Assembly: GCF_024979255.1 (NCBI RefSeq)
Contig: NZ_JANLCN010000002.1
Coordinates: forward strand, 62,001-126,000
Reading direction: 5' to 3'
Length of the DNA: 64,000 bases
From: Herbiconiux moechotypicola
GTDB lineage: Bacteria > Actinomycetota > Actinomycetes > Actinomycetales > Microbacteriaceae
In this document: one piece after another, positions 36,052 through 45,065 of the stretch
Numbering within the stretch: the stretch's first letter is position 1
Layout of the letters: each line of letters begins with the position of its first letter
The notes under the pieces: generated by a model
Database searches by the model: none
Told to the model about the DNA's origin: nothing
Seen by the model: the letters and a program-made list of their open reading frames with translations, nothing else
Program-made: the position numbers and the translations under genes

Positions 36052-36798
36052 ATGACCGAGACCGTGCTGCGCGACGCGAGCCGCCTGCAGACCGCCCGTG
36101 CCCTCCTGTTCGACCTCGACGGGGTGCTCACCCCCACAGTCGAGGTGCACATGCGCGCGTGGGCCAGACTCTTCGCGCCCTACCTCGAGGCCCAGGGCGC
36201 CGCCGCATACACCGACGACGACTACTACCTCTCCATCGACGGCAAGCCCCGCGTCGACGGCGTGCGCTCGCTCCTGACCTCCCGCGGCATTACGCTGCCC
36301 GACGGCACCGCCGACGACCCGGCCGGCGAAGACACCGTCTGGGCCCTCGGCAACCGCAAGAACGACGCCTTCGCCGCCGAGCTCGCCGAGAACGGTGTGG
36401 CCCCCTACCCCGGCTCGCTCGACTTCCTCACCGCGGCCCTCGCCGCCGGGTACGAGGTGGCCGTCGTGTCGAGCTCGCGCAACGCCGAGCCCGTGCTCCG
36501 CGCCGCCGGCATCCGCGACCGCTTCGAGGTCATCGTCGACGGCCTCGTGGCCGCCGCCGAAGGCCTCCCCGGCAAGCCGGCACCCGACACGTACCTCCGC
36601 GCCGCCGAACTCCTCGGCCTCACCGCCGACGAGTGCGTGGTGGTCGAGGATGCGCACTCCGGCGTGCAGGCGGGCCGCGACGGCGCGTTCGGGCTGGTGG
36701 TCGGCATCGACCGCGGTGTCGGGGCGCAGGAGCTGCTCGACTCGGGTGCCGACGTGGTGGTCGAAGACCTCGACGAACTCGTGGCCTCGCTCCGCTAG
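36052..36798 (+). CDS. pgmB: Beta-phosphoglucomutase-type HAD hydrolase
   Basis: The protein has 248 residues. HAD motifs are LLFDLDGVLTPT (nucleophile and acid/base Asp), VVSSSRNA, GKPAPDTYLRAAELLG and VVVEDAHSGVQAGRDGAFG. The cap domain has a DYYLSIDGKPRVDGVRSLL segment typical of beta-phosphoglucomutases. It should convert beta-glucose 1-phosphate, the product of the inverting GH65 phosphorylase encoded next, into glucose 6-phosphate. ATG 36052 has no Shine-Dalgarno but sits just after a -10 element. Confidence 0.9.
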   Translation: MTETVLRDASRLQTARALLFDLDGVLTPTVEVHMRAWARLFAPYLEAQGAAAYTDDDYYLSIDGKPRVDGVRSLLTSRGITLPDGTADDPAGEDTVWALGNRKNDAFAAELAENGVAPYPGSLDFLTAALAAGYEVAVVSSSRNAEPVLRAAGIRDRFEVIVDGLVAAAEGLPGKPAPDTYLRAAELLGLTADECVVVEDAHSGVQAGRDGAFGLVVGIDRGVGAQELLDSGADVVVEDLDELVASLR

Positions 36799-36935
36799 CA
36801 TCGCAGACACGCCACGTCGCGCATCCCGCTCGCCGCCGGCCGCGCGGACCTCCGCGCCCGCCCCGCCCCGTCCCGCCGCAGCTCGCGCATCCGCACCACC
36901 ACCGCCGCCCCGCCCGCTCGCCACGAAAGAGCCCG

Positions 36936-39518
36936 ATGAACCCCATCACCGACGACCCCATCGACCGCTCCCAGTTCCCGCTCGACGAGTGGGCGCTCAC
37001 CGAGGCCGAGTTCCACACCTCGACGCAGGGCCGCACCGAGACGCTGTTCGCGATCGGCAACGGCTACCTCGGGCTCCGCGGCAACTTCGAGGAGGGGCAC
37101 AAGGCGCACGCCGAGGGCACCTTCATCAACGGGTTCCACGACACCTGGCAGATCCGTCACGCCGAGGAGGCGTACGGGTTCGCGCGGGTCGGGCAGACGA
37201 TCGTGAACGCTCCGGATGCGCGGGTCATCCGCCTCTACGTCGACGACGAGCCGTTCGTGCTGGCCGACGCCGACACCATCGAGTACTCGCGCACGCTCGA
37301 CTTCCGCACGGGCGTGCTGGAGCGGGTCGTGGAGTGGCGCACGCCGTCGGGCAAGCGCGTGCTCGTGCGCTCGCGGCGGCTGGTGTCGTTCACCGACCGG
37401 CACCTCGCGGTGATCGACTACGAGGTCACGATGCTCGATGCGGATGCGTCGATCCTCATCTCGAGCCAGATCCTCAACCGGCAGGACAAGGTCGACGAGT
37501 TCTCGGCGGCGGGCGGCGCCGCGACGGGCGGGGCCGGTGGCGCCGGCGGGGCCATCGCCGACCCGCGCAAGGCCTCCGGTTTCGCCGACCGCGTGCTGCT
37601 CCCCCGCTTCAAGTGGGTGCACGAGGGCCGCTACGTGCTCGGCTACCGCACCGCCAACTCGGGCATGACGATCGCCTGCGGCGCCGAGCACCACCTCGAG
37701 ACCGACAACGAGTGGGACGAGACCTCCCAGATCGACGACGACATCGCCAAGCACGTCTATCGCGTGCGCGCGAAGGCCGGCCAGCGCATCCGTCTGGTGA
37801 AGACCCTCGCCTACCACACCTCGTCGACCGTGCCCACGACCGAGCTCGCCGACCGCACCAACCGCACGCTCGACCGCATCGGCGAAGCCCCCATCGAGGA
37901 GGTGTTCGAGCGCCAGCGGGAGTGGCTCGACGACTTCTGGCGGCGGTCGGACGTGGTGATCGCCGGGCAACCGGATGTGCAGCAGGCGGTGCGCTGGAAC
38001 ATCTTCCAGCTGGCGCAGTCGACGGCCCGCACCGACGGCGGCGGCATCGCGGCGAAGGGCGTGTCGGGCTCGGGCTACGGCGGGCACTACTTCTGGGACA
38101 CCGAGATCTACGTGCTGCCCTTCCTCACCTACACCTCGCCGCAGGTGGCGCGGAACGCCCTCCGGTTCAGAGAAGGGATGCTCGACGCGGCCCGCGACCG
38201 GGCGGTCGAACTCAACCAGAGGGGCGCCCTCTTCCCGTGGCGCACCATCAACGGTCTCGAGTCGTCGGCGTACTACGCGGCGGGCACGGCGCAGTACCAC
38301 ATCGACGCCGACATCTCGCACGCGCTGTCGCAGTACGTGGCGGCCACGGGTGACCGCGACTTCCTCAACCGCGGGGCCATCGACATCCTGGTGGAGACGG
38401 CGCGCATGTGGGCCGACCTGGGGTTCTGGCGCGGGCGCGGCAGCTCGCGGGGGCCCGGCGGACGCGGCGCTCCCGTCTCGGAGACGTTCCACATCCACGG
38501 TGTGACCGGACCCGACGAGTACACCACCGTCGTCAACGACAACCTCTTCACCAACGTGATGGCGCGCGCGAACCTGCGCGCCGCGGTGCGGCAGACCCGG
38601 CGCATGGCGCTCGAGGAGCCGGCGGCCTACGAGGCCATGGTGAAGCGGCTCTCGCTCGAGCCGGGCGAGATCGAGGAGTGGTCGGCCGCGGCGGAGGCGA
38701 TGCACATCCTCTACGACGCCGACCTCGGCATCCACCCGCAAGACGCGCAGTTCCTCGAGAAGGAGCTGTGGGACCTCGACAACACCCCCGACTCCAAGCG
38801 GCCTCTGCTGCTGCACTTCCACCCGCTGGTGATCTACCGCTTCCAGGTGATCAAGCAGGCCGACGTGGTGCTCGCGCTGCTGCTGCAGGGCGACGAGTTC
38901 ACCACGGCCGAGAAGCGCGCCGACTTCGAGTACTACGACGCGCTCACCACGGGCGACTCCACCCTGTCGGCGTCGACCCAGTCGATCATCGCGGCCGAGG
39001 TGGGCTACCGGGAGCTCGCGCTCGGGTACTTCCGCGGCGCGCTGTTCGTCGACCTCGGCGACCTGCACAACAACACGGCCGACGGCATCCACGTGGCGTC
39101 GACCGGTGGCGTGTGGAGCGCGCTGGCGTTCGGGTTCGGCGGGATGCGCGACTACCTCGGCAAGTTCACGTTCGACCCGAGGCTGCCCGAGGAGTGGGAG
39201 TCGCTGGTGTTCCACGTGACGATCCTGGGGGCGCTCGTGGAGGTGACGCTGACGCAGGAGGCGATCGCGTTCGCGATCCTGTCATCGTCGTCTCACGATT
39301 CGGTCGAGCTATGGGTGCGCGGCGAGCGCGTGCTGGTGACCCAGGATGCGCCCATCACCGTCCCTTTGAAAGACGACCGCCCCACCATCGAGGGCGCCCC
39401 CACCACCTCCGACATCGAGGGCACCGTCCGCGCCGACGGCACCGTCATCACCGCCTCCATGCCCACCATCGTCTCCGACCTCGACGACCTCCCCGAGGGC
39501 CTCGTCGGCATGGACTGA
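36936..39518 (+). CDS. GH65 disaccharide phosphorylase (maltose/trehalose/kojibiose type)
   Basis: The protein has 860 residues; ATG 36936 is preceded by GAAAGAG. The N-terminal beta-sandwich (ETLFAIGNGYLGLRGNFEEG) is followed by the (alpha/alpha)6 barrel with YFWDTEIYVLPF, the catalytic Glu 528 in GVTGPDEYTTVVNDN, KQADVVLALL and phosphate-binding STQSIIAAE. The C-terminal beta domain is typical. A Gly/Ala-rich insert (about residues 190-208) is unusual. It lies 137 bases after pgmB, a classic pairing for phosphorolytic use of maltose, trehalose or a related alpha-diglucoside. Specificity cannot be decided from sequence alone. The gap between the two genes shows no clear signals. Confidence 0.93.
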   Translation: MNPITDDPIDRSQFPLDEWALTEAEFHTSTQGRTETLFAIGNGYLGLRGNFEEGHKAHAEGTFINGFHDTWQIRHAEEAYGFARVGQTIVNAPDARVIRLYVDDEPFVLADADTIEYSRTLDFRTGVLERVVEWRTPSGKRVLVRSRRLVSFTDRHLAVIDYEVTMLDADASILISSQILNRQDKVDEFSAAGGAATGGAGGAGGAIADPRKASGFADRVLLPRFKWVHEGRYVLGYRTANSGMTIACGAEHHLETDNEWDETSQIDDDIAKHVYRVRAKAGQRIRLVKTLAYHTSSTVPTTELADRTNRTLDRIGEAPIEEVFERQREWLDDFWRRSDVVIAGQPDVQQAVRWNIFQLAQSTARTDGGGIAAKGVSGSGYGGHYFWDTEIYVLPFLTYTSPQVARNALRFREGMLDAARDRAVELNQRGALFPWRTINGLESSAYYAAGTAQYHIDADISHALSQYVAATGDRDFLNRGAIDILVETARMWADLGFWRGRGSSRGPGGRGAPVSETFHIHGVTGPDEYTTVVNDNLFTNVMARANLRAAVRQTRRMALEEPAAYEAMVKRLSLEPGEIEEWSAAAEAMHILYDADLGIHPQDAQFLEKELWDLDNTPDSKRPLLLHFHPLVIYRFQVIKQADVVLALLLQGDEFTTAEKRADFEYYDALTTGDSTLSASTQSIIAAEVGYRELALGYFRGALFVDLGDLHNNTADGIHVASTGGVWSALAFGFGGMRDYLGKFTFDPRLPEEWESLVFHVTILGALVEVTLTQEAIAFAILSSSSHDSVELWVRGERVLVTQDAPITVPLKDDRPTIEGAPTTSDIEGTVRADGTVITASMPTIVSDLDDLPEGLVGMD

Positions 39519-39611
39519 GTAGTTTTTACTCGGGTGCCCCCTACGCCCTAACGCGATACATTCTCAGCTCGACCGGAGCGACCCACGCCCCGCCTCACGC
39601 CGGGAGTCCCC

Positions 39612-41882
39612 ATGCGCACCCGCCCCGCCCCTTTTCTTTCGGCGTTCGCTGTGCTGGCAGTGGCGGTTGCGTCGCTGGCGCCAGCACAACTCTCGCTAGC
39701 GGCACCCTCGACGCTGGGTTCGCCTCTGCTGGTGAGCGTCGCCCCAGATGGCACTACTCCAGGAAACAACGCCTCGGGCTCTCCCTCGGTCTCCGCGGAC
39801 GGTCGGTTCGTCGTCTTCGCGTCGCAGTCCTCGAATCTGAGATCCGTTCCTGGTTCTCGCACGAGTCAGGTCTATCTGCGCGATCTGCGGTCCGGCGAGA
39901 CTGAGATGGTCACCGAGTACGGCGGTGCTGAGGGAAACGATGAGTCGGTCGACCCGGTGATATCAGCTGGAGGCGACTTCGTCGCTTTCGCCACTTCGGC
40001 CACGAACCTCGGCATCGCCATCCCCACGGGCACGAGGCAGATCGTGGTCTGGAACAGGAAGACAGGGGTGTTCGGAGTTGCCAGCCTCAGTGGAGGGACC
40101 GGCTCGATCGCCGCGAACTCGGGAACAGGGCACCCCACGATTTCCGATGACGGATCAGTGATCGCGTTCGAAAGCACCGCCTCGAATCTCACCCCGGAAT
40201 CGAACTCCGGGGTCCAACAGATCTTCGTTCGCGATCTCGCCCGCGAGACGACGACATTGGTGAGCATCGACGAGACGGCCGGGACAGCGTCAGGAGGAAG
40301 CAAGGTCTCCACTTCGCCTTCGATCTCCGGCGACGGTCACACAGTCACCTTCATCACTGAATCGCTGCTCACGAGCACTCCAACACGAGGCTTCGTCCAA
40401 GCGTACGCACGCAACCTCTCGCTCCGGCAGACGACGATGATCAGCATCGATACCGCCGGCACCGGAGGTGCGAATGCGCAAGTCTCGTCCGTTGACATCT
40501 CTGCCGACGGAACAAAAGCCGTCTTCGATACAGCAGCTACAAATCAGACTCCCGATCACCTCGTCGGCGGTAGCCATGTCTTCTTGCGTGACTCCGGGCT
40601 GCGGGCCACGAAGATCGTCAGCAGAGACGAGTACGGCGACCTCGCTCTGGGCGTCCTTCCAACGATCGCGGGGTCGGGGGCGGTTGTAGCGTTCTCTTCC
40701 TCATCCTCAGGTGTGACGAGCGGCCTGTCCTCGTCAAGCATGCAGGTGTTCGTAAGAGACCTCACAACGGCCGATACGACTCTAATCTCTGGCCCTCTCG
40801 GAATCGGGGGTGGCGCAGACCCGGGCAATGTGAACCCCCTTAGTGTTGCGCTCTCGGAGGGTGGCGATTTCGCGGCCTTCACAATGACAGCGAACAACCT
40901 CGTCAGTGGGGGAGCATCCATCTTCTCCCAGGTCTATGCGCGAGGGGTAGCCGATGATCCTTCAGTCGTTCGAGTTTCTGGACCCGACCGGTACTCGGTC
41001 GCCGAATCGATCGCCACGCGGCTGTTCACCGCGGATAGTCATTCCATCGTGTTCGTGACCTCGGGCGAGGGCTACCCAGATGCACTCTCGGCTTCCGCCG
41101 CTGCTGCGTCCATTCGTGCGGTCGGCGCGCCTGTTGTACTCGTGCGCCGAGACTCAGTGCCGACGGGGGTTGCCGCCGAGATCCTTCGAGAAGGTCCTCG
41201 CAATGTGGTGATCGTGGGAGGGCCTGCCACAGTCAGCGAGGGTGTCGTGGACGAGCTCCGCAGATTGACTGGCAAAAGTCCAATCACGATCGATGGAGCG
41301 AACCGGTACACCGCTTCGACGGCGACGTCGGCGTTCTTCTTCCAGCCCGGAGTGCCGGTTGCGTATGTGGCTTCGGGGGAAGGGTTTGCGGATGCGTTGG
41401 CGGGTGGGGCTGTGGCGGGGGCCGGGAAGGGGCCCGTGCTTCTGACGCCGAAGGGTGGGGTGACGGCGGAGGTGAAGGCGGAGCTGGAGCGGCTGAAGCC
41501 GGGGAAGATCGTGGTGCTCGGTGGGGCGGGGACGGTGAGCGATGCGGTCGTGACCGAACTGCAGGGCATCGCGCCGACGACGCGGGTGGCCGGGGCCGAT
41601 CGGTTCGCGACCGCGGTGGAGGCGTCGAAGTCGGTGTTCGGGGCGAACACGAGGAACGTGTACATCGCGTCGGGCGAGACGTTCCCCGATGCGCTGTCGG
41701 CGTCGGCGGCTGCGGCTGCCAGCCACGGGCCGTTGCTGCTGGTGGCGAAAGACGGGATTCCCGCGTCGGTGGTGGCTGAGCTGAAGCGGCTGAATCCACG
41801 GAAGATCACCGTGGTGGGCGGGCCCAACACCGTGTCCGACCGGGTCGTCACCGAGCTGAAGAACTACCTGCGAAAGGAGTAG
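39612..41882 (+). CDS. Secreted protein with beta-propeller and three cell-wall-binding (CW_binding_2) repeats
   Basis: The protein has 756 residues, with a signal peptide cleaved near residue 31. Residues 45-445 contain TolB/PD40-like propeller repeats (SPSVSADGRFVVFAS, VFVRDL). Residues 452-756 are three CW_binding_2 units marked by GPDRY/GANRY/GADRF and VIVGGPATVS, VVLGGAGTVS, VVGGPNTVS. It should be exported and held on the cell wall. The DNA before about 41340 is less GC-rich and uses mixed third positions, while the last 540 bases use mostly G-ending codons, suggesting a mosaic origin. ATG 39612 has GGGAG at 39602-39606. The stop is immediately followed by the convergent esterase gene. 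Confidence 0.88.
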   Translation: MRTRPAPFLSAFAVLAVAVASLAPAQLSLAAPSTLGSPLLVSVAPDGTTPGNNASGSPSVSADGRFVVFASQSSNLRSVPGSRTSQVYLRDLRSGETEMVTEYGGAEGNDESVDPVISAGGDFVAFATSATNLGIAIPTGTRQIVVWNRKTGVFGVASLSGGTGSIAANSGTGHPTISDDGSVIAFESTASNLTPESNSGVQQIFVRDLARETTTLVSIDETAGTASGGSKVSTSPSISGDGHTVTFITESLLTSTPTRGFVQAYARNLSLRQTTMISIDTAGTGGANAQVSSVDISADGTKAVFDTAATNQTPDHLVGGSHVFLRDSGLRATKIVSRDEYGDLALGVLPTIAGSGAVVAFSSSSSGVTSGLSSSSMQVFVRDLTTADTTLISGPLGIGGGADPGNVNPLSVALSEGGDFAAFTMTANNLVSGGASIFSQVYARGVADDPSVVRVSGPDRYSVAESIATRLFTADSHSIVFVTSGEGYPDALSASAAAASIRAVGAPVVLVRRDSVPTGVAAEILREGPRNVVIVGGPATVSEGVVDELRRLTGKSPITIDGANRYTASTATSAFFFQPGVPVAYVASGEGFADALAGGAVAGAGKGPVLLTPKGGVTAEVKAELERLKPGKIVVLGGAGTVSDAVVTELQGIAPTTRVAGADRFATAVEASKSVFGANTRNVYIASGETFPDALSASAAAAASHGPLLLVAKDGIPASVVAELKRLNPRKITVVGGPNTVSDRVVTELKNYLRKE

Positions 41883-43202
41883 TCACGACGCAGGGGCCGC
41901 GAGGCCGAGGCGCGGGTAGAGGATCTCGAAGCCCTTCTCGAAGCCGCCGTGGAGGGCGTCGAGCACGTGGCCGGCGTCGGGGATGACGTAGTACGTGGTC
42001 TGCCAGCCCGCCGCCTGCGCCGCAGCAGCCGCCGCCTGCGCCGCCGGGATGAACACCGGGTCGGCGCCGCCGACCGTGAAGATCCCCACGGTGTCGGGAT
42101 AGGCGTGCGCCCCCGACGCCAGGATCGACGCTGGCTTCGTCGCCTCGAACGCCGCTGCGTCACCCCCGAACAACTGGTCGATCACGGTCGACGGATCCTC
42201 CGACCCCGGGTACTCCTCCCCCGAGATCGACAGCACGTTCTCCCACAGCTCCGGATACTCCGCCCCGTACTTGAACGCGCATCCGCCCCCGTTCGAATAC
42301 CCCGCGATCACCCAGTGCGCCGGATCCTGATCGATGCGCAGATTCGCCCGCGCCCACGCCACCACGTCCTGCACGATGAACGTCTCCGCGTTCCCGTACT
42401 TCGCCGTGTCGGCGCACACCGGGTCGATGCTCTCGTCGCCCAGCTGATCGGCCACGATCACGATCGGCGCCAGCCCCTGGTGCGCGGCCGCGTACTCGTC
42501 GAGCACCGACGCCACGTACTGCGGGTCGGGGTCGCCGGGCTGCCCCATCATGAGGATCATCAGCGGCAGGTCGGGCGGGTCGGCCACCTGCGCGGCCGGC
42601 GGCAGGTAGATGCCCGCGGGCCTCGACGAGAACCCGGATGCGGTGGCCGGGATCACCTGCGTGCCCGTCGTCCCCGTGGCCGGCATGTCCGCGGGCGGCG
42701 TCCATGTCTCGTACACCGGCCGCCCTGCATCCGGGTCATCCGTGGGCCGCGGCGTCGGCGACCCCGTCGGCCGGTTGATGTCGATCGGATGCTCCACCAC
42801 GATCCCGAGGAACGACGCCACCGTCGGCTTCAGCCCGAAGTACGCGTTGATGCCGAGCGTGCCCGACAGCGCGAACAGCACCGCTCCCACCGCCGCCACG
42901 ACCTTGCGCCACCACCGCGACCGCCACAGGTTCACCACCGCGAGCCCGATCGCGGCGAAGGTCACGACGACCCACGCATCCGTCTGCACGGTGAGCGGCA
43001 CACCGAACAGGTTGAACGCCTCGACCACCCAGATCGTAGCGAACGCAACAAGGGCACCCGCGAGCAAGCCGATCAGCGCGGTGAGCACCCACCGGATGCG
43101 CGGGGGCCGCGCGAGCAGGTACACGAACGCGACAGCGGAGAGGGTCCACACGATCCACGGCAACGGCCCGTCGATGATGGGCAGCTCGAGCAACCAGGTC
43201 AC
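41883..43202 (-). CDS. Membrane-anchored esterase-family alpha/beta hydrolase
   Basis: The protein has 439 residues. Four hydrophobic segments occupy residues 1-135, then a Pro/Thr/Asp linker, then an extracytoplasmic esterase domain (about 185-435). The nucleophile elbow is AGYSNGGGC, followed by an acid region (FTVGGADPVFIP) and a His near the end (DAGHVLDA). The fold resembles the esterase D/antigen-85-like family, placed outside the membrane by the N-terminal helices. The substrate is unknown; acyl transfer to cell-envelope glycans is one possibility. It starts at the very end of the upstream hydrolase gene (overlap of four bases), so the two are co-translated. Confidence 0.85.
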   Translation of the reverse strand: MTWLLELPIIDGPLPWIVWTLSAVAFVYLLARPPRIRWVLTALIGLLAGALVAFATIWVVEAFNLFGVPLTVQTDAWVVVTFAAIGLAVVNLWRSRWWRKVVAAVGAVLFALSGTLGINAYFGLKPTVASFLGIVVEHPIDINRPTGSPTPRPTDDPDAGRPVYETWTPPADMPATGTTGTQVIPATASGFSSRPAGIYLPPAAQVADPPDLPLMILMMGQPGDPDPQYVASVLDEYAAAHQGLAPIVIVADQLGDESIDPVCADTAKYGNAETFIVQDVVAWARANLRIDQDPAHWVIAGYSNGGGCAFKYGAEYPELWENVLSISGEEYPGSEDPSTVIDQLFGGDAAAFEATKPASILASGAHAYPDTVGIFTVGGADPVFIPAAQAAAAAAQAAGWQTTYYVIPDAGHVLDALHGGFEKGFEILYPRLGLAAPAS

Positions 43203-44167
43203 ACGTCACCGCCCGCCGGCCCCGAGGAACCGGCGCCACCCGCAGCACCGCCACCCGAGCCACCCGAGACACCACCCCCGACCCGCTCGTCGAGCCACGC
43301 CACCAGATCGGCAACCACCTCGGCCCGGTTCGTCTCGTTCAGCACCTCGTGCCGCGCATCCGGATACACCCGCAATGTCACGTCACTCAGCCGCGACCGC
43401 CGCGTGAACACCCCCACGAGCTTCTGCGCCGACCGCTCCCCACCGAGCGTGTCATCGGTTCCGACGAGGATCAGCACCGGCACGTCGGCCACGAGATCGA
43501 GCCGCCGCCCCGGCCGCCCGAACAGCCGCAACCCGTCGACGAGCCCGAACAGCTTCGCCACCTCGGCCGGGAACATCAGCGGATCGGCCGCCGCCCCCTC
43601 CTGCACCGCCACGTCGCGCGACAGCCACTCGTACCCGTTGCCGGCCGAACCATCGGTGGGCTTGTGCTTGCGGTTGAGGTCGCCGCCGTCCATGTGCCCG
43701 GGCATCCGGTAGGCGGTGCCCACGAGCACCACCCCCGAGTAATGCGCGAGCGCGGGCGTGTTCATCAGCTTCTGCAGCATCAGCGACCCCCAGCTCTGCC
43801 CCATCGCCACCAGCGGAACCTCGGGATGCTCGCGCGCGATCACGAGACCGAACTGGCGGATGTCGTCGATGGTCGCCCGCAACCCGCCGACCCCGAGCCG
43901 GCCGAGCCGGGAGTGGTCGCCGCCGTGCTGGGCGAGCCCGGTGGCACCGTGCCCGCGCTGATCGGCGGCGTACACGCTGTAACCGGCGGCGTTGAGGTCG
44001 CGGGCGAGCTTCGGGTAGCGTCCGGCGTGCTCGCCGAGGCCGTGCACGAGCTGCACGACGGCCCGCGGATGCTCGACCGTCCACCCGTAGTAGGTGATCT
44101 CCACCCCGAGCTGATCGACGAAGCTGTCGGTGAAGTGGGCAGAACGCGGCGCCGCGGGCTCAGACAT
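43199..44167 (-). CDS. Alpha/beta hydrolase, monoacylglycerol-lipase-like
   Basis: The protein has 322 residues. Typical lysophospholipase/monoglyceride-lipase motifs are VQLVHGLGEHAGRYPKLA (oxyanion region), YAADQRGHGATG, the nucleophile elbow AMGQSWGS, LVGTDDTLGG with the acid and YPDARHEVLNE with the His. It is cytoplasmic by sequence. The last 25 residues form a Gly/Ser tail with no clear role. It overlaps the membrane esterase gene downstream and lies about 50 bases from the transglutaminase gene, all on the minus strand. Confidence 0.88.
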   Translation of the reverse strand: MSEPAAPRSAHFTDSFVDQLGVEITYYGWTVEHPRAVVQLVHGLGEHAGRYPKLARDLNAAGYSVYAADQRGHGATGLAQHGGDHSRLGRLGVGGLRATIDDIRQFGLVIAREHPEVPLVAMGQSWGSLMLQKLMNTPALAHYSGVVLVGTAYRMPGHMDGGDLNRKHKPTDGSAGNGYEWLSRDVAVQEGAAADPLMFPAEVAKLFGLVDGLRLFGRPGRRLDLVADVPVLILVGTDDTLGGERSAQKLVGVFTRRSRLSDVTLRVYPDARHEVLNETNRAEVVADLVAWLDERVGGGVSGGSGGGAAGGAGSSGPAGGDV

Positions 44168-44219
44168 GCCTCATCCTCCCACGCCCCCGAACGCCCGCGC
44201 GATCACGCGCGAGGCACCG

Positions 44220-45065
44220 TCACGACTCCCGCGTGATCTCGACCTTCACGAACAGCTCCGACCCGAACGGCCCCGCGTACACGCCCCGCAGCGGCGCGAC
44301 GTCGTTGTAGTCGCGCCCGCGCCCCACCACCACGTGCCGCTCGCCGATGTCGATGAGGTTGGTGGGGTCGAACCCGCGCCAGTCCCCGCAGAACCACTCC
44401 ACCCACGCGTGCGACTCGCCCGCGATGGTCTCGCCGATCGCCGCATCCGGCTTCGGGTGCAGGTAGCCCGACACGTACCGCGCCGGAATCCCGACCGACC
44501 GCAGCGCCCCGAGAGCGATGTGCGTGATGTCCTGGCACACCCCCCGCTTGTCGGTCCATGCCTCGTGCGCGGTCGACTGCACCCCGGTCACGCCCTGCAC
44601 GTACTCCACCTGCCGACCGATCTCGGTGCAGATCTCCAGCGCCGCCTCGCACGGCGACACGTGCCGCGCCGCGATCTCCTCGGCGAGCGCCGCGAGGTCG
44701 GGCGAGGGGTCGGTGAGCTTGGTCTGCTTGGTCTGCTCCACGTAGCTGGTGGAGGTGGCGGCCTCGTTGGCGAGCAGCTCCCAGTCGACCGGATGCGCGG
44801 CGTGCGGCCGGTTGCGCACCTCCACGAGCGAGGTGGCGGTGAGGGAGAGCTCCTTGTGCGGCGTGAGTACCTCGAACGAGGAGACCCTGGTGCCCCAGTA
44901 GTCCACGTAGTTGTGCGACGACGACACCGGTGCGATCTCGAGCGAGGAGTGCAGCACGAACTGCCCCTCCGAGCTGATGGGCAGCATGCGCGCCTCGTTG
45001 TAGGAGGCCTGCACCTCGCCCTCGTAGCGGTAGCCGGTGATGTGGCGAACGCGGAGGCGGTTCAT
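44220..45065 (-). CDS. Transglutaminase-like cysteine enzyme of the ATP-grasp/alpha-E triad
   Basis: The protein has 281 residues. The N-terminal beta domain (RVRHITGYRYEGEVQASYNEARMLP) is the bacterial transglutaminase N-terminal type, followed by a full catalytic triad: Cys 177 (RGVCQDITH), His 219 (GESHAWVE) and Asp 233 (GFDPTN). Unlike the T7SS-locus homologue it keeps its cysteine. It is the third gene of the conserved ATP-grasp/alpha-E/transglutaminase set; together they are thought to make or cleave a peptide or isopeptide whose identity is unknown. ATG at 45065-45063 overlaps the stop of the alpha-E gene. Confidence 0.92.
   Translation of the reverse strand: MNRLRVRHITGYRYEGEVQASYNEARMLPISSEGQFVLHSSLEIAPVSSSHNYVDYWGTRVSSFEVLTPHKELSLTATSLVEVRNRPHAAHPVDWELLANEAATSTSYVEQTKQTKLTDPSPDLAALAEEIAARHVSPCEAALEICTEIGRQVEYVQGVTGVQSTAHEAWTDKRGVCQDITHIALGALRSVGIPARYVSGYLHPKPDAAIGETIAGESHAWVEWFCGDWRGFDPTNLIDIGERHVVVGRGRDYNDVAPLRGVYAGPFGSELFVKVEITRES

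Noticed and set aside
39517-39531. GAGTA-N5-TACTC hairpin at the end of the GH65 gene as a terminator
   Set aside because: It overlaps the stop codon, is short and AU-rich, and is not followed by a T-run.
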